Made by a program: the position numbers and the translations under genes
DNA from: Burkholderiaceae bacterium
GTDB taxonomy: Bacteria; Pseudomonadota; Gammaproteobacteria; Burkholderiales; Burkholderiaceae_F
Direction of reading: 5' to 3'
Assembly: GCA_019236735.1 (NCBI GenBank)
Contig: JAFAIM010000011.1
Location: forward strand, 1 to 64,000
DNA: 64,000 bases
Part shown: in pieces, positions 49,527-59,075 of the stretch
How the letters are laid out: each line of letters begins with the position of its first letter
Position numbering within the stretch: position 1 is the first letter of the stretch
The notes under the pieces: model-generated
Database searches by the model: none
What the model saw: only the letters and a program-made list of their open reading frames with translations
Told to the model about the DNA's origin: nothing

Positions 49527-50282
49527 CTACATCTGGCGGAACAGATGAGCGTAGCTGTCGGACACCAGCAGCGTATCCGCGCGCCCCTTCACGTGAACCA
49601 GCATGCGACCGCGCATGTCCCGCGCGATGCGGTCGATTGCGGCCGCGTTCACGAGCGTGGAGCGGTGGATCTGCCAGAACTGCTGCGGATCGAGCTCGTC
49701 GACCAGGTCCTTCAGAGATTTGCGAATTAACGCTTCACCCTGTCCGGTCACCACCCGCGTGTACTTGTTGTCGGCCTGAAAGTACAGCACCTCGTCGACG
49801 GTAATCACGCGCAAATTCTGGCCCACCGATGCGTTGATCCAGCGCAGCGCGCTTCGCGCGGGCGAAGCACCAATTTGCCCGATCACCGACTCCATCGCAT
49901 CGCTGTCGATCGGCGCAGCGCCAATCCGCTCTTTCAATCGGCTGACCGTTGCGAACAGTCGCGCGGGCATCACCGGTTTGAGCAGATAGTCGACCGCACC
50001 CTGCTCGAATGCCTCGACCGCGTGCTGGTCGAACGCCGTCACGAATACGATGTGACAGCGTCCCGCAGCCGCCCTTGCCACCTCGCGCCCGGATGCACCC
50101 GGCATCTGGATGTCGAGGAAAAGGATGTCCGGCTGGTGCTCCTCAAGCAGGCGCAACGCCTCGACGCCGTCGGCGGCTGCGCCGGCGATTCTCAGTTGCG
50201 GCCATAGCGCGCGCAGCTGCTCGATCAGCTGTTCGCGAAGCGCCGGCTCATCCTCAGCGACGATCGCGCTCGGCTCTTTCAT
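49527..50282 (-). CDS. LytTR-family response regulator
   Basis: 251 residues. The receiver domain (1-120) has acidic pocket AEDE and phosphoacceptor Asp57 in ILFLDIQMPG, with Lys in YLLKPV. The LytTR DNA-binding domain (about 150-250) includes QADNKYTRVVT and FWQIHRSTLVN. It overlaps the upstream degenerate kinase by 29 bp. The operon has a strong terminator after this gene. Targets are unknown. Confidence 0.95.
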   Translation of the reverse strand: MKEPSAIVAEDEPALREQLIEQLRALWPQLRIAGAAADGVEALRLLEEHQPDILFLDIQMPGASGREVARAAAGRCHIVFVTAFDQHAVEAFEQGAVDYLLKPVMPARLFATVSRLKERIGAAPIDSDAMESVIGQIGASPARSALRWINASVGQNLRVITVDEVLYFQADNKYTRVVTGQGEALIRKSLKDLVDELDPQQFWQIHRSTLVNAAAIDRIARDMRGRMLVHVKGRADTLLVSDSYAHLFRQM

Positions 50283-51468
50283 CGGGCCAACAAACCGTAA
50301 CCATGTCGCCGGACGCGTCTGCGGCGCTGTTCACAGCCGGCACGCATTCGCAGTTCAGAACAGCCGCTTCTCCATAGATCGCCTGCAGACGTTCGCGCAA
50401 GCGCTGCGGCTGAGTTTCGTCGGCACTGCAGGCCCGGCCCGGCTGCACCTGCAGCCGGGCCGTCAGAGCCCCGGCTCCTTCACCGGACAGCTTGCCCACC
50501 TGAAGCCGTACTTGCGACGCCGGCCGCGCGCCATCGCCGACGGCCCATTGCACGAGTGGCAACAGAACCGTGGCTGGAAACGGCGCACCGGCGCAATCCG
50601 GTTCGATCTCGATGCTGCGCGCCGGCACACCGTTGCGGCGGGCTGCGAGCACTGCGAGCCAGGAATCCAGCAGCGCAGCTTCGGCGCCAATCGTCGAACC
50701 CTCGGTCCGCAGCCGCGGCAACGCGGTGCGCAAATAGACGATCAAGCTGTCGAGCGCCGCCGCGCCGCGAGCCGCGTCCGTGCCGTACAACGCCTGCACA
50801 TCGGCCAAGCTCTCGAACAAAAATTGCGGATCCACCTGCGCACGCATCGCGGTCAAGCGCGCGTCCAGGGCGCTGCGCTGCAGGCTGGCCCGCTCCTGCT
50901 GAGATGCAAGCAGGCGCCGTTCGATCTCGCAATTGCGCCGGCGCGCTTCGAGCCATGCAAACGCTAGCGACCCCAAGATCAGCATTCGCCCGCTCGCCTC
51001 CGAGTACATCAGCCACGAGGGCACTTTCGACATGTCCTTGTGGTCGCATTCGTAGAACACGCACGGATCGATTCGTCCGATCATCAGGTCGCTCAGCGCC
51101 GACACCAGCGCTACTTGCGCCAGGACCGCGATCACCAAGGCGATCGCGAGCCACGCCGCCCGCCGTTCGGTTGGGACCGCCGAGCGGTCGACAATCGCCC
51201 ATGCGCACAAACCAAGACAGACCTGCGTGATCCAGCTGATCACGGCCTGTTCGAACACCGGAATCAGATCTAACGTCGGGATCGACGGTTTGCTCTCGCC
51301 GAGCATCAACGCACATTGAACCAATATTCCGAACAGCGCGATCAGCAGCGCCCACGTCCATTCAGCGGAACGGATCGAAACAATCGCATTCCAGCCGGCA
51401 CCGATCGTTGCTCGCGCTGAGCGGAAGTGGAAGCCGGAGGAAGGCGCCTCGTGCGCAGCGACGTTCAT
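50254..51468 (-). CDS. Degenerate LytS-type histidine kinase (pseudokinase)
   Basis: 404 residues from ATG 51468. Four or so N-terminal TM helices are followed by a LytS-like catalytic region. The family motif NPHFLFN reads DPQFLFE (213-219), so the phosphoacceptor His is Gln215. The ATP-binding N-box (normally ENAIxHG) reads VQWAVGDG, and the glycine-rich GxGL box is absent before the surviving RLRERLQAIYG. The protein should be inactive as a kinase. It overlaps both neighbours, so it is co-translated with an intact LytS kinase and a LytTR regulator. Confidence 0.9.
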   Translation of the reverse strand: MNVAAHEAPSSGFHFRSARATIGAGWNAIVSIRSAEWTWALLIALFGILVQCALMLGESKPSIPTLDLIPVFEQAVISWITQVCLGLCAWAIVDRSAVPTERRAAWLAIALVIAVLAQVALVSALSDLMIGRIDPCVFYECDHKDMSKVPSWLMYSEASGRMLILGSLAFAWLEARRRNCEIERRLLASQQERASLQRSALDARLTAMRAQVDPQFLFESLADVQALYGTDAARGAAALDSLIVYLRTALPRLRTEGSTIGAEAALLDSWLAVLAARRNGVPARSIEIEPDCAGAPFPATVLLPLVQWAVGDGARPASQVRLQVGKLSGEGAGALTARLQVQPGRACSADETQPQRLRERLQAIYGEAAVLNCECVPAVNSAADASGDMVTVCWPDERAERDRR

Positions 51469-52628
51469 ACTGGGTAGAGTTCGGGAGCTGCTTGCACGCG
51501 GTCGGCCGGCAAGCGCACTTCGACGACAACCCCACGTGGCTCGTTCGAGCGCAGCTCGAGGCTGGCAGTACCGCCGAACCGTGCCGCCAGGCGGGCGCGC
51601 GTGTTCGCCAAGCCCACGCCGGAGCCGGACGTGCCTTGGAAGCCGGCGCCATCGTCCGCCACGCTCACGAGCACCTGATCGCCTTCCCGGCACGCCCGCA
51701 CACGAATGGTGCCGCCTTCCGGCAGCGGTCCGAGGCCATGGCGAATCGCGTTCTCCACCAGCGTCGGCAGGATCAGCGGCGGAATCTGCACTTCACCCAG
51801 TCGATCCGACAGCTCCAATTCAAAGCGCAGCCGCTCTCCCATACGCTGCTGCAGCACGGACAGGTATGCACGGACCAGATCGAACTCCTGAGCCAGCGCC
51901 GTCGATGAGCGACGCATTGCCGGCAGCGCGGCGCGCAAGTATTCGAGCAGGCTTCCCAGCATGTTGCGGCCGCGCTCGCGATCGACCTCGCATAGGCGCC
52001 GAACGTTCGCCAGCGTGTTGAACAGGAAGTGCGGCTCGATCTGCGCCTGCAACACTGTGAGGCGCGCCTCCAGTGCGGACGCCGCCAGCGCGCTGCGCTC
52101 TGCGATCTGTTGTCCGAGGCGGCGCCGTGCGGCGGCCTGGCGTCCGATCGAGCCGATCAGCCCGTAAGCCATTACTCCGATCACCGTCCACAGAACCACT
52201 ACGTCCACGAACCACGACGCCGTCTCGCGCGGACTCGTCATCGGATAACGGGACATCCACAGGCGTACGAAAGCCGACAAGCTCGAAGCGATCACCAGCA
52301 ACACGACCATCGCCGGCCAGCGCACCCGCGGCCCGAGCCGCTCGGGCAGAAGTGCGCTGCCAAGCGCGGTCGCAGCGAGCGCCAGCAGGCCGCTGGCCAG
52401 AAACTGGCGAGTCAGGTAGGCAACCATGAACAGCCACTCTTCCAGGCTCATGACCGCCAGCAGCTTCAAAAGAGACGCGACGACGAACGTGAAACACAGC
52501 CAGAACACCAGTGCGACCGTGGTGAAGTTGAAGATTCGCCGGAACTTGCGGGCGAAAGTCTCGGCCGGCGTTGATTCGGCGGCCTGGGAAGGTGCGGCCG
52601 GCTGCGTAAGGGCGGTCGTCATTTCCAT
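51465..52628 (-). CDS. LytS-type sensor histidine kinase
   Basis: 387 residues from ATG 52628 (MEMTTALTQPA); no strong ribosome-binding site decides between this and an ATG 6 nt downstream. Four TM helices (about 37-60, 66-95, 105-122, 140-162), then the catalytic domain: His200 in IEPHFLFNTL is the phosphoacceptor, VENAIRHG the N-box and GSGVGLANTRARL the G-box. All catalytic parts are intact. First gene of the operon; the phosphate recipient is presumably the LytTR regulator. Confidence 0.93.
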   Translation of the reverse strand: MEMTTALTQPAAPSQAAESTPAETFARKFRRIFNFTTVALVFWLCFTFVVASLLKLLAVMSLEEWLFMVAYLTRQFLASGLLALAATALGSALLPERLGPRVRWPAMVVLLVIASSLSAFVRLWMSRYPMTSPRETASWFVDVVVLWTVIGVMAYGLIGSIGRQAAARRRLGQQIAERSALAASALEARLTVLQAQIEPHFLFNTLANVRRLCEVDRERGRNMLGSLLEYLRAALPAMRRSSTALAQEFDLVRAYLSVLQQRMGERLRFELELSDRLGEVQIPPLILPTLVENAIRHGLGPLPEGGTIRVRACREGDQVLVSVADDGAGFQGTSGSGVGLANTRARLAARFGGTASLELRSNEPRGVVVEVRLPADRVQAAPELYPV

Positions 52629-52805
52629 GATCGACGGGATCGATTCAAGCCGAATGATGATGCGCATTGTCGCTCGGCGAGCGGCTGCCCGCCACGGGTT
52701 GCGACGCAATCACACCCGCGCGCGACGAAGGGGCTCCCGGATGCGACGAAAGCGGCGGGCCCGTCCCCTTGCCCGTCAGGGCTGTCGGCCTCCGCAGCTG
52801 CGGGG

Positions 52806-54077
52806 CTACGGACCTGGGTAGCTCACCCGCCAGATCGAGTTGGAAGCGTCGTCACTGACCATCAGCGAGCCATCGGCCGCCTCGGTAACGCCGACCGGGC
52901 GGCCCCATACGTGGCCATCGTCGACGACGAATCCGGTAAGGAAGTCCTCGTATCCGCCGCGGGCCCTCCGCTCAGGATCCACCGGCACTCGAACCACTTC
53001 GTAGCCGGTGCGCACAGAGCGGTTCCACGAGCCATGCGAGGTGGCAAAGATATCGCCTCGGTATTGCGACGGAAACTGAGTGCCCTGATAGAAGGTCAGC
53101 TGCAGCGGCGCGTCGTGCGGCTGCAACAGCACGTCGGGGACGATCGCCAAGCGCGCCAGTTCCGGCCGCTTGCCCGCCAGGCGCGGGTCCTGATGCCCGC
53201 CTATGTACCACCAGGGCCAACCGTAGAACCCGCCGGCTTGCACGTGCGTGATGTAATCGGGCACCAGGTCGTCGCCCAGGCCGTCGCGCTCGTTCACAGC
53301 GCACCAAAGCTGGCCGTTGGCAGGGTCGATCGCGAGGCCGGAAGGATTGCGGATGCCCGAGGCATAGACGCGCAGATGCGAGCCATCGGGCTCGAGGGCG
53401 AGGATGTTGGCGCGCTGGGCTTCCCCGGCCGTGGTATCGGGATCGTCGATGTTGGATGCAGATCCCACCGCAACGAACAGAGTCGCTCCGTCCTGCGAGA
53501 ACTGCAGGTCGCGGGTCCAGTGCCCACCGGTGGGTAAAACGGCGATGCGTTGGCCCGGCGCCCCAGCGCGCAACTGCCCGTTGCGGTATGCGTATCGAAC
53601 GACCGCGCCCGTGTCGCCGACGTACAGCCATTGCGGATTTGGCCCCGGGGGGTAGAACGCGATGCCGTACGGGCGCTCGAGCCCATCGGCGAAGATCTCG
53701 CTGCGCTGCGGCTTGCCATCGGCTCCGATTCCGCGCAGCAAGCGGATCCGGCCCGCCCCGCTCTCCGCCACGAAAAGGTCTCCGTTGGGCGCCTTGCGCA
53801 GTACGCGCGGCTCCGCCAGAGCGCTGGCGAATAGCTCCACCTTGAAGCCGGCGGGCGCCTTCGGCCAGGCATTTTGCGGGCGCGGCACGATCGACGCCGC
53901 GTTGGCGGCCGGGTGGGTAGCGTACGGAGCGGGAAGATCTGCGACCGTGATCCTGTGCACGTTGCCCGGCGCCTCGGAGCGATAGTCCGTGAACGGCCCT
54001 GAGGCTTGCGCTGCAGCAACGACTCCACACAGGAGCACACAAACGACCAGAGCAAGCCAGCGACGGGGTATGGTCAC
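52806..54077 (-). CDS. PQQ-dependent sugar (sorbosone-type) dehydrogenase
   Basis: 423-residue exported protein. I chose GTG 54077 because GGAG followed by AAGG stands just before it; a GTG at 54113 overlaps the emrB stop. Signal peptide: RRWLALVVCVLLCGVVAAAQA. The rest is a six-bladed propeller typical of soluble glucose/sorbosone dehydrogenases (LYVGDTGAVVRYAYRNG, ASGIRNPSGLAIDP, GDIFATSHGSWNR). PQQ use is inferred from the family; no PQQ synthesis genes are in the window. Confidence 0.85.
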   Translation of the reverse strand: MTIPRRWLALVVCVLLCGVVAAAQASGPFTDYRSEAPGNVHRITVADLPAPYATHPAANAASIVPRPQNAWPKAPAGFKVELFASALAEPRVLRKAPNGDLFVAESGAGRIRLLRGIGADGKPQRSEIFADGLERPYGIAFYPPGPNPQWLYVGDTGAVVRYAYRNGQLRAGAPGQRIAVLPTGGHWTRDLQFSQDGATLFVAVGSASNIDDPDTTAGEAQRANILALEPDGSHLRVYASGIRNPSGLAIDPANGQLWCAVNERDGLGDDLVPDYITHVQAGGFYGWPWWYIGGHQDPRLAGKRPELARLAIVPDVLLQPHDAPLQLTFYQGTQFPSQYRGDIFATSHGSWNRSVRTGYEVVRVPVDPERRARGGYEDFLTGFVVDDGHVWGRPVGVTEAADGSLMVSDDASNSIWRVSYPGP

Positions 54078-54102
54078 ACCTTCTCCCGAGAAAGGTCCGT
54101 TG

Positions 54103-55647
54103 TCAGTGAGCACCGGCGGCCGCCGCGCCCGCTGCCGCGGCAGTTTGCGCCGGCCGGGCTAGCCACACCACCGCGATCAGCAGCAGGAACAGTAGCGCGC
54201 ACGCGTAGAAGATGTCGTCTGCGGACGCCATGAAGGCCTGCTGATCGACGATTCGGTTCAGCAGCGCCCTGCCCTGATCGGACTGCAGCCCCAGCGAATG
54301 CAAAGCCTGCAGCGAGTGCTCAGTCGGTGCGTTGCCTGCCGTCAGATGCTCGATCAGCTGCGAATGGTGCAGCGTCGCGCGCCGATCCCACAGGGTCGTA
54401 ACGATCGAGGTTCCGAACGAGCCCGCCGAAATCCTGGCGAACTGCAGCAGGCCGGACGATGCCGGCACGCGATCGGCCGACAGACCCGACAGAGACAGAG
54501 AAACCAGCGGAACAAAGAAGCACGCCACGCCGGCGCCCTGGATGATGGTCGGAACCAGCAACACGGCGATCGAGGCATCCGTATCGAATTGTGCCCGCAT
54601 GTAGTTGGTCAGAGCGAACGTCAGGAACGAGGCTGTCACGAACAAGCGTGGGTCGATCCGGTTCACGTTCCGCCCCACCAGCGGCATCAGCAATATCGCC
54701 AGCACTCCGACGGGCGCGAGCACCACTCCAGCGAGCGTTGCCGTGTAGCCCATGTATTGCTGCAGCCACAGCGGCAGCAGCACGACGCTGGCGAAATACA
54801 TCGCGTACCCGAGCGAGATGGCAAGAGTGCTCGTCCAGAAGTTGCGCAGGCGGAACAGGCTCAGGTCGACGATCGGATGCGTCTCGGTCAGCTCCCAGAT
54901 CAGGAAGAACACAAAACCCACAACCGTGACCAACGCCAACGTGACGATCACACCGGAGTTGAACCAGTCCAGGTCCTTGCCCTGGTCGAGCATGACCTGC
55001 ATCGCCCCAACCCAGATCACCAGCAGCGCCAGGCCCACCTTATCGATCGGCAGCCTCTGGGTCGGCGTCTCGCGCTGGCGGTAAATGATCCAGGTCGCCA
55101 AGCCGGCGACGATTCCGACCGGAACGTTGATGTAGAAGATCCACGGCCAGGAGATGTTGTCCGTGATCCAACCACCGAGGACCGGCCCAACCACCGGCGC
55201 CACCAGCGTCGTGATGGCCCAAATCGCCAGGGCCGATCCAGCCTGTTGCTTCGGATAGCTCGACAGCAGCAGCGACTGCGACAGTGGGATCATCGGCCCG
55301 GCCACAGCGCCTTGCAGAACACGAAACAGCACGAGCGTCTGCAGCGACGGCGCCAGTCCGCACAGAAATGACGCCACGACAAAAAGCGCCACGGAGGCGG
55401 TGAACAGCCGGACCTGACCGTAGCGGCGCGTGAGCCACCCGGTCAGAGGCAGCGAGATCGCGTTGGCGACGCCGAACGAAGTGATCACCCATGTGCCCTG
55501 GTCGGGCGAAACGCCGAGATCGCCTGCGATCGAAGGAATCGACACATTGGCGATCGACGTGTCCAGCACGTTCATGAAGGTCGCGAGCGACAGCGCGACC
55601 GAGCCGACCAGCAGCCGGCGCCCCACCAAGGGTTGGGCGGCGTCCAT
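54103..55647 (-). CDS. emrB: DHA2-family multidrug efflux transporter (EmrB type)
   Basis: 14-helix proton-drug antiporter, 514 residues. The DHA2 motifs are intact: LDTSIANVSIPSIAGDLG in helix 1 (motif D), GWLTRRYGQVR (motif A), and GPVLGGWITDNISWPWIFYINVP (motif C region). It directly follows emrA (2 bp gap) and an outer-membrane factor gene, so a three-part pump across both membranes is expected. Confidence 0.95.
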   Translation of the reverse strand: MDAAQPLVGRRLLVGSVALSLATFMNVLDTSIANVSIPSIAGDLGVSPDQGTWVITSFGVANAISLPLTGWLTRRYGQVRLFTASVALFVVASFLCGLAPSLQTLVLFRVLQGAVAGPMIPLSQSLLLSSYPKQQAGSALAIWAITTLVAPVVGPVLGGWITDNISWPWIFYINVPVGIVAGLATWIIYRQRETPTQRLPIDKVGLALLVIWVGAMQVMLDQGKDLDWFNSGVIVTLALVTVVGFVFFLIWELTETHPIVDLSLFRLRNFWTSTLAISLGYAMYFASVVLLPLWLQQYMGYTATLAGVVLAPVGVLAILLMPLVGRNVNRIDPRLFVTASFLTFALTNYMRAQFDTDASIAVLLVPTIIQGAGVACFFVPLVSLSLSGLSADRVPASSGLLQFARISAGSFGTSIVTTLWDRRATLHHSQLIEHLTAGNAPTEHSLQALHSLGLQSDQGRALLNRIVDQQAFMASADDIFYACALLFLLLIAVVWLARPAQTAAAAGAAAAGAH

Positions 55648-55649
55648 GG

Positions 55650-56957
55650 CTACATCGCCCGGCCGGCCGGAACGATTTCGATCGCCGGGATCGGCAGCAG
55701 CACCGCAGAGCGGTTGGTCGCAGCCAGGCGATCGGCGCTTCTTTCGACCGTTCCGTCGGCCGCCGTGCGGTTTGCGCCGCCGGTAGGAGCGCTGCCACCT
55801 TGATTCAGCGCGATGATTTGTCGGACCGTCTGATCGGCCAGCTTATCGGGCGAACCGAAGACGTCGGTCGAATAGGACCGGACGTTTTGCGCCAGCTCGG
55901 GCAGCCTGGCTCCGGAGCGATCATGTGTGTCGACTTGTGCCTGCATCGAAAGACCGATCTGCAGCGGGTGAGCCGCCAGCTCGGTCGGGTCGAGTGCAAC
56001 ACGCACGGCCACGCGCTGGATGATCTTGATCCAGTTGCCGGTTGCGTTCTGCGCCGGCAGCAGCGAGAACGCCGAGCCGGTTCCGGCGTTGAAGCCGGCG
56101 ATCCGACCGTGGTAGGTGACGCTGCCTCCGTACAGGTCAGCGGTCAGCTTCACCGGCTGTCCGACCCGCATCGATGCGAGCTGCGGCTCCTTGAAGTTGG
56201 CGTCGACCCAGACCTGATCGAGCGGAACGACCGCCATCAGCGGCGCGCCCGGCCCGACGCGCTCGCCGAGCTGCACATTGCGCTGTGCGACAAAACCCGA
56301 GACAGGTGCGGGCAGATTGGTGCGCGCGTAATCCAAGTACGCCGCGTGCACGGCCGCCGCCGCATTGCGCACGTCCGGATGATCCTCGATCGTGGTGCCG
56401 TCCACGCGCGCGCGATTGGCAGCCAGCTCCTCGCGTGCCGCGGCGACCGCGGCTTGCGCTTCCTGATACACGTCGCGAGCGTGCTGCAGCTCTTCGCCCG
56501 AAATCGCCCCGGTGTCGCCCAAGCGTTCGCGTCGCGCCAGATCCTGACTCGCGTTCGCGAGCTGCGCCTCGCGCTGGTGCAAAGTCGCCTGTAGCTGGCC
56601 CGTGGTCGCGAACAGGTTGCGCACTTCGCGCACCGCGCGAGCGAGCTGTGCTTCGGAGCGGTCGAGCACGACTTTTTCGTCGGCGCGGTCCAGCTGCACC
56701 AGCGTCTGCCCGGCGTTCACGAACTGTGTGTTGTCGGCGTCGATCCCAACCACGGTCCCCGAGATTTGCGGCGTGATTTGGACGACGTTGCCGCCGACGT
56801 AGGCGTCATCGGTGATTTCTTCGAAACGCAGCGCCAGCGCCCAGTATGTCCCGTACGCGATCGCCGCCAGCGCGACCGCTCCGCTCGCCAGCATCAGCCA
56901 GAGCTTGCGCCGGCGCGACATCGTTTCCAGCTTTGCGGAGTTTTGTTCAGCGTTCAT
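55650..56957 (-). CDS. emrA: Efflux pump periplasmic adaptor (EmrA type)
   Basis: 435-residue HlyD/EmrA family membrane-fusion protein from ATG 56957. A TM helix at about 20-37 (LMLASGAVALAAIAYGTYW) precedes a lipoyl-like half (ITDDAYVGGNVVQITPQISG), a long coiled-coil hairpin (about 90-200), and the second half (APVSGFVAQRNVQLGERVGPG). The C-terminal tail past 400 is variable. Located between the outer-membrane factor and emrB. Confidence 0.95.
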   Translation of the reverse strand: MNAEQNSAKLETMSRRRKLWLMLASGAVALAAIAYGTYWALALRFEEITDDAYVGGNVVQITPQISGTVVGIDADNTQFVNAGQTLVQLDRADEKVVLDRSEAQLARAVREVRNLFATTGQLQATLHQREAQLANASQDLARRERLGDTGAISGEELQHARDVYQEAQAAVAAAREELAANRARVDGTTIEDHPDVRNAAAAVHAAYLDYARTNLPAPVSGFVAQRNVQLGERVGPGAPLMAVVPLDQVWVDANFKEPQLASMRVGQPVKLTADLYGGSVTYHGRIAGFNAGTGSAFSLLPAQNATGNWIKIIQRVAVRVALDPTELAAHPLQIGLSMQAQVDTHDRSGARLPELAQNVRSYSTDVFGSPDKLADQTVRQIIALNQGGSAPTGGANRTAADGTVERSADRLAATNRSAVLLPIPAIEIVPAGRAM

Positions 56958-56970
56958 GGCAATGCTCCTC

Positions 56971-58467
56971 CTAGCGAGATCCGGAATCACGCGAAACCGC
57001 TGCGAGCGGGGCGGAAGGTTCCAGCCCGCCTCCCAGCGCGCGATTCAATTCGATCGATGCGTCCAGCGCGCGTACGCGCAGGTCGACTTCGAGTCCTTCC
57101 TGTTCCAGCAGCGGCGCCTCGGCGCTCAGGACCTGCAGGTAGTTGCCGATGCCTTCGCGATAGCGCAGCAGCGCCAGGTCGTAGGCCTCTCGCGACGACG
57201 CGAGCGCCCGCTGTTCCTCGATGCGTTGGTGCGAGACGCTGCGCAGCGTATCGAGCTGATCCACAACCTCTCGCAACGCGTCGGCAAGCGTCTGGTTGTA
57301 TTGCTCGACCGCCTCGTCGTACTGGGCGTCCGCGCCAGCCAGCTGGGCCCGCCGCTGGCCAGCGTCGAACAGCGGCAAACTGAGCGCCGGCCCAGCCCCC
57401 GCTTCGCGATTTTCGAGGGCGAGAAGACTCGAGCCGCCAAGGCTCTGAAAGCCGATGAACGCGGTCAGGTTCACGTCCGGGTAAAAGCGCGCCTTTGCCA
57501 CGTCAATGCCCCGGCGCGCCGCCTCCACGCGCCAGCGCTGCGCCACGACGTCCGGACGGTGTCCCAGCAGTTGCGACGGCACGCGCGACGGCAGCGCGCC
57601 GGCTTCAGGCTGGCGGTCCGTCATCGCGGCTGGCCGCTCGATTGCGGCGCCCCGATCGGGGCCTTGTCCCATCAGCGCCGCGATCTGGTTGCGAGCCAGC
57701 GCGATGCGCTCTTCCCACTGGGCGACTTGCTCGCGCGCTGCCGGCACGGCCGCTTCGGCCTGTTTCAGTTCGAGCTTCGAGTCGATTCCCGCGGCGTTGC
57801 GGTCACGCGTCAGCGCCAGCGTCCGCTCGCGCTGCTCGACGGTCGCTTGCGCCACGTCCAGCTGCTGGTAGCCGCGCATCAGTTGCACGTACGCGTGTGC
57901 GATGCTGCTCGAGAGTGCCAGTTTCACCGCCTGCTCATCGACTTCGGCGGCGCGCGCTTGCCCCAGAGCTTGTTCGAACGCGGCGCGGTTCTTGCCCCAT
58001 ACATCGAGGTCCCAACTTAGCGTCCCCTGCACGTCGCCCAGAGTCCCCCAGCCGCCTGCGAATGGCGGAGGGATGAGTCCGTTCGCCGAGAAGCGTTCGC
58101 GCGTGGCGGACAGCGAGGAATCCACTCTCGGGCTGCGTGCAGCGCCGCTCTCGTTCGCGAGGGCCCCCGCTTGCCGCACTCGCGCTGCCGCCGCTCTCAG
58201 ACTCGGGCTGTCTTTCAGCGCCTCGTCGATCAGCTGATCAAGCTGTGGATCGCCGAAGCCTGCCCACCAGTTTTCCGCGGGCCAGAGCGCAGGATCGAGT
58301 GGCGTTTGCCCGAGCGCTTTGTCAGCGGCAAGAAGATCGGCGCTGCGAAGCGATGCGTCGGTGTGCAGACCGCCGGTGCTTGCGCAACCCGCCAATAGGA
58401 ACGCCAGCGCCGCAGCGGCGGCGGGAAGCGCTTTGCTCGAAATTCGGCGTCGCATCGGCGTCGTCAT
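56971..58467 (-). CDS. Outer-membrane efflux lipoprotein (NodT/OprM family)
   Basis: 498 residues from ATG 58467, with AGGAG about 9 nt upstream. The lipobox LLAGC places the lipidated Cys at 28. The two repeated TolC-like halves are visible, with NWWAGFGDPQLDQLIDEAL at the start of the first and HRPDVVAQRWRVEAAR at the start of the second. First gene of the efflux operon; its upstream region holds a CTGCCTAGGCAG palindrome like the marR operator. Confidence 0.94.
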   Translation of the reverse strand: MTTPMRRRISSKALPAAAAALAFLLAGCASTGGLHTDASLRSADLLAADKALGQTPLDPALWPAENWWAGFGDPQLDQLIDEALKDSPSLRAAAARVRQAGALANESGAARSPRVDSSLSATRERFSANGLIPPPFAGGWGTLGDVQGTLSWDLDVWGKNRAAFEQALGQARAAEVDEQAVKLALSSSIAHAYVQLMRGYQQLDVAQATVEQRERTLALTRDRNAAGIDSKLELKQAEAAVPAAREQVAQWEERIALARNQIAALMGQGPDRGAAIERPAAMTDRQPEAGALPSRVPSQLLGHRPDVVAQRWRVEAARRGIDVAKARFYPDVNLTAFIGFQSLGGSSLLALENREAGAGPALSLPLFDAGQRRAQLAGADAQYDEAVEQYNQTLADALREVVDQLDTLRSVSHQRIEEQRALASSREAYDLALLRYREGIGNYLQVLSAEAPLLEQEGLEVDLRVRALDASIELNRALGGGLEPSAPLAAVSRDSGSR

Positions 58468-58507
58468 TTGGTCTTCTCCTGCCAAAGCCCACACTGCCCT
58501 AGCTGCC

Positions 58508-58521
58508 ACTGCCTAGGCAGA
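58508..58521. promoter_or_regulatory. Predicted MarR operator before the efflux operon
   Basis: CTGCCTAGGCAG at 58509-58520 is a perfect 12-bp palindrome, about 40 bp before the outer-membrane factor start. It differs from the marR promoter operator by one central base. The gap between marR and the efflux genes is only 71 bp. Confidence 0.75.
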
Positions 58522-58538
58522 TTGAAAGGCAAAAAAAA

Positions 58539-59000
58539 TCAAGTATTTGCCAAAATCTTCTGCAGCGTCTTCTCCAGTTGCTGCACTTCCTGCTGGCTCA
58601 GCCCGACCAGGAATCGGTTCTGCACCTGCATCGAAAGTAACTTCATCTTTGGAAACAAAGCCTTGCCGGATTCCGTGAGTTCCAAATTCACCAAGCGCCG
58701 ATCTTCCGAGTCGCGCTCGCGCCGCACCAAGCCTTTAGCCTCCAGGCGGTCCACCATTCTCGTCATCGCGCCTGCGTCATAGGAGAAGAACTTGCACAGC
58801 TGCGCGGAGGAGAACGCCTCCTGCTCTGCCAGCGTCGCGATGATTACGTACTGCGCCGCAGTGACTTCAAGGGCAGAGACTTCTGGGTCCTTCGCCAACT
58901 CCTCCTCAAGCGCGGCGAGCGCTTCGGTTTTGACCCTCGAGATCAAGCGGAAGACGTTGCGCGTGGCCGTGAAAGTTTCGGCTGTGTAGAAAGCACCCAT
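58539..59000 (-). CDS. MarR-family transcriptional repressor of the efflux operon
   Basis: 153-residue winged-helix regulator. The DNA-binding helix-turn-helix is around SSAQLCKFFSYDAGAMTRMVDRLEAKGLV, and the wing carries RRERDSEDRRLVNLELTESG. The C-terminal dimer helix ends LEKTLQKILAN. It is transcribed towards the efflux genes, and palindromes before both genes suggest autoregulation and control of the pump. No Shine-Dalgarno-like signal is seen before ATG 59000. Confidence 0.93.
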   Translation of the reverse strand: MGAFYTAETFTATRNVFRLISRVKTEALAALEEELAKDPEVSALEVTAAQYVIIATLAEQEAFSSAQLCKFFSYDAGAMTRMVDRLEAKGLVRRERDSEDRRLVNLELTESGKALFPKMKLLSMQVQNRFLVGLSQQEVQQLEKTLQKILANT

Positions 59001-59039
59001 CGGAGGGCTTTAGTGTGGCTGGAACTATGTGCCAACGCG

Positions 59040-59069
59040 AGTATATACTGCCCAGGCAGTAATTGTCAA
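59040..59069 (-). promoter_or_regulatory. marR promoter with embedded operator
   Basis: On the minus strand TTGACA (plus 59064-59069) and TATACT (plus 59040-59045) are 18 bp apart. The 16-bp palindrome TACTGCCCAGGCAGTA (59046-59061) fills the spacer, so a bound repressor would block RNA polymerase. Transcription is expected to start near 59033. Confidence 0.85.
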
Positions 59070-59075
59070 GGCTGT

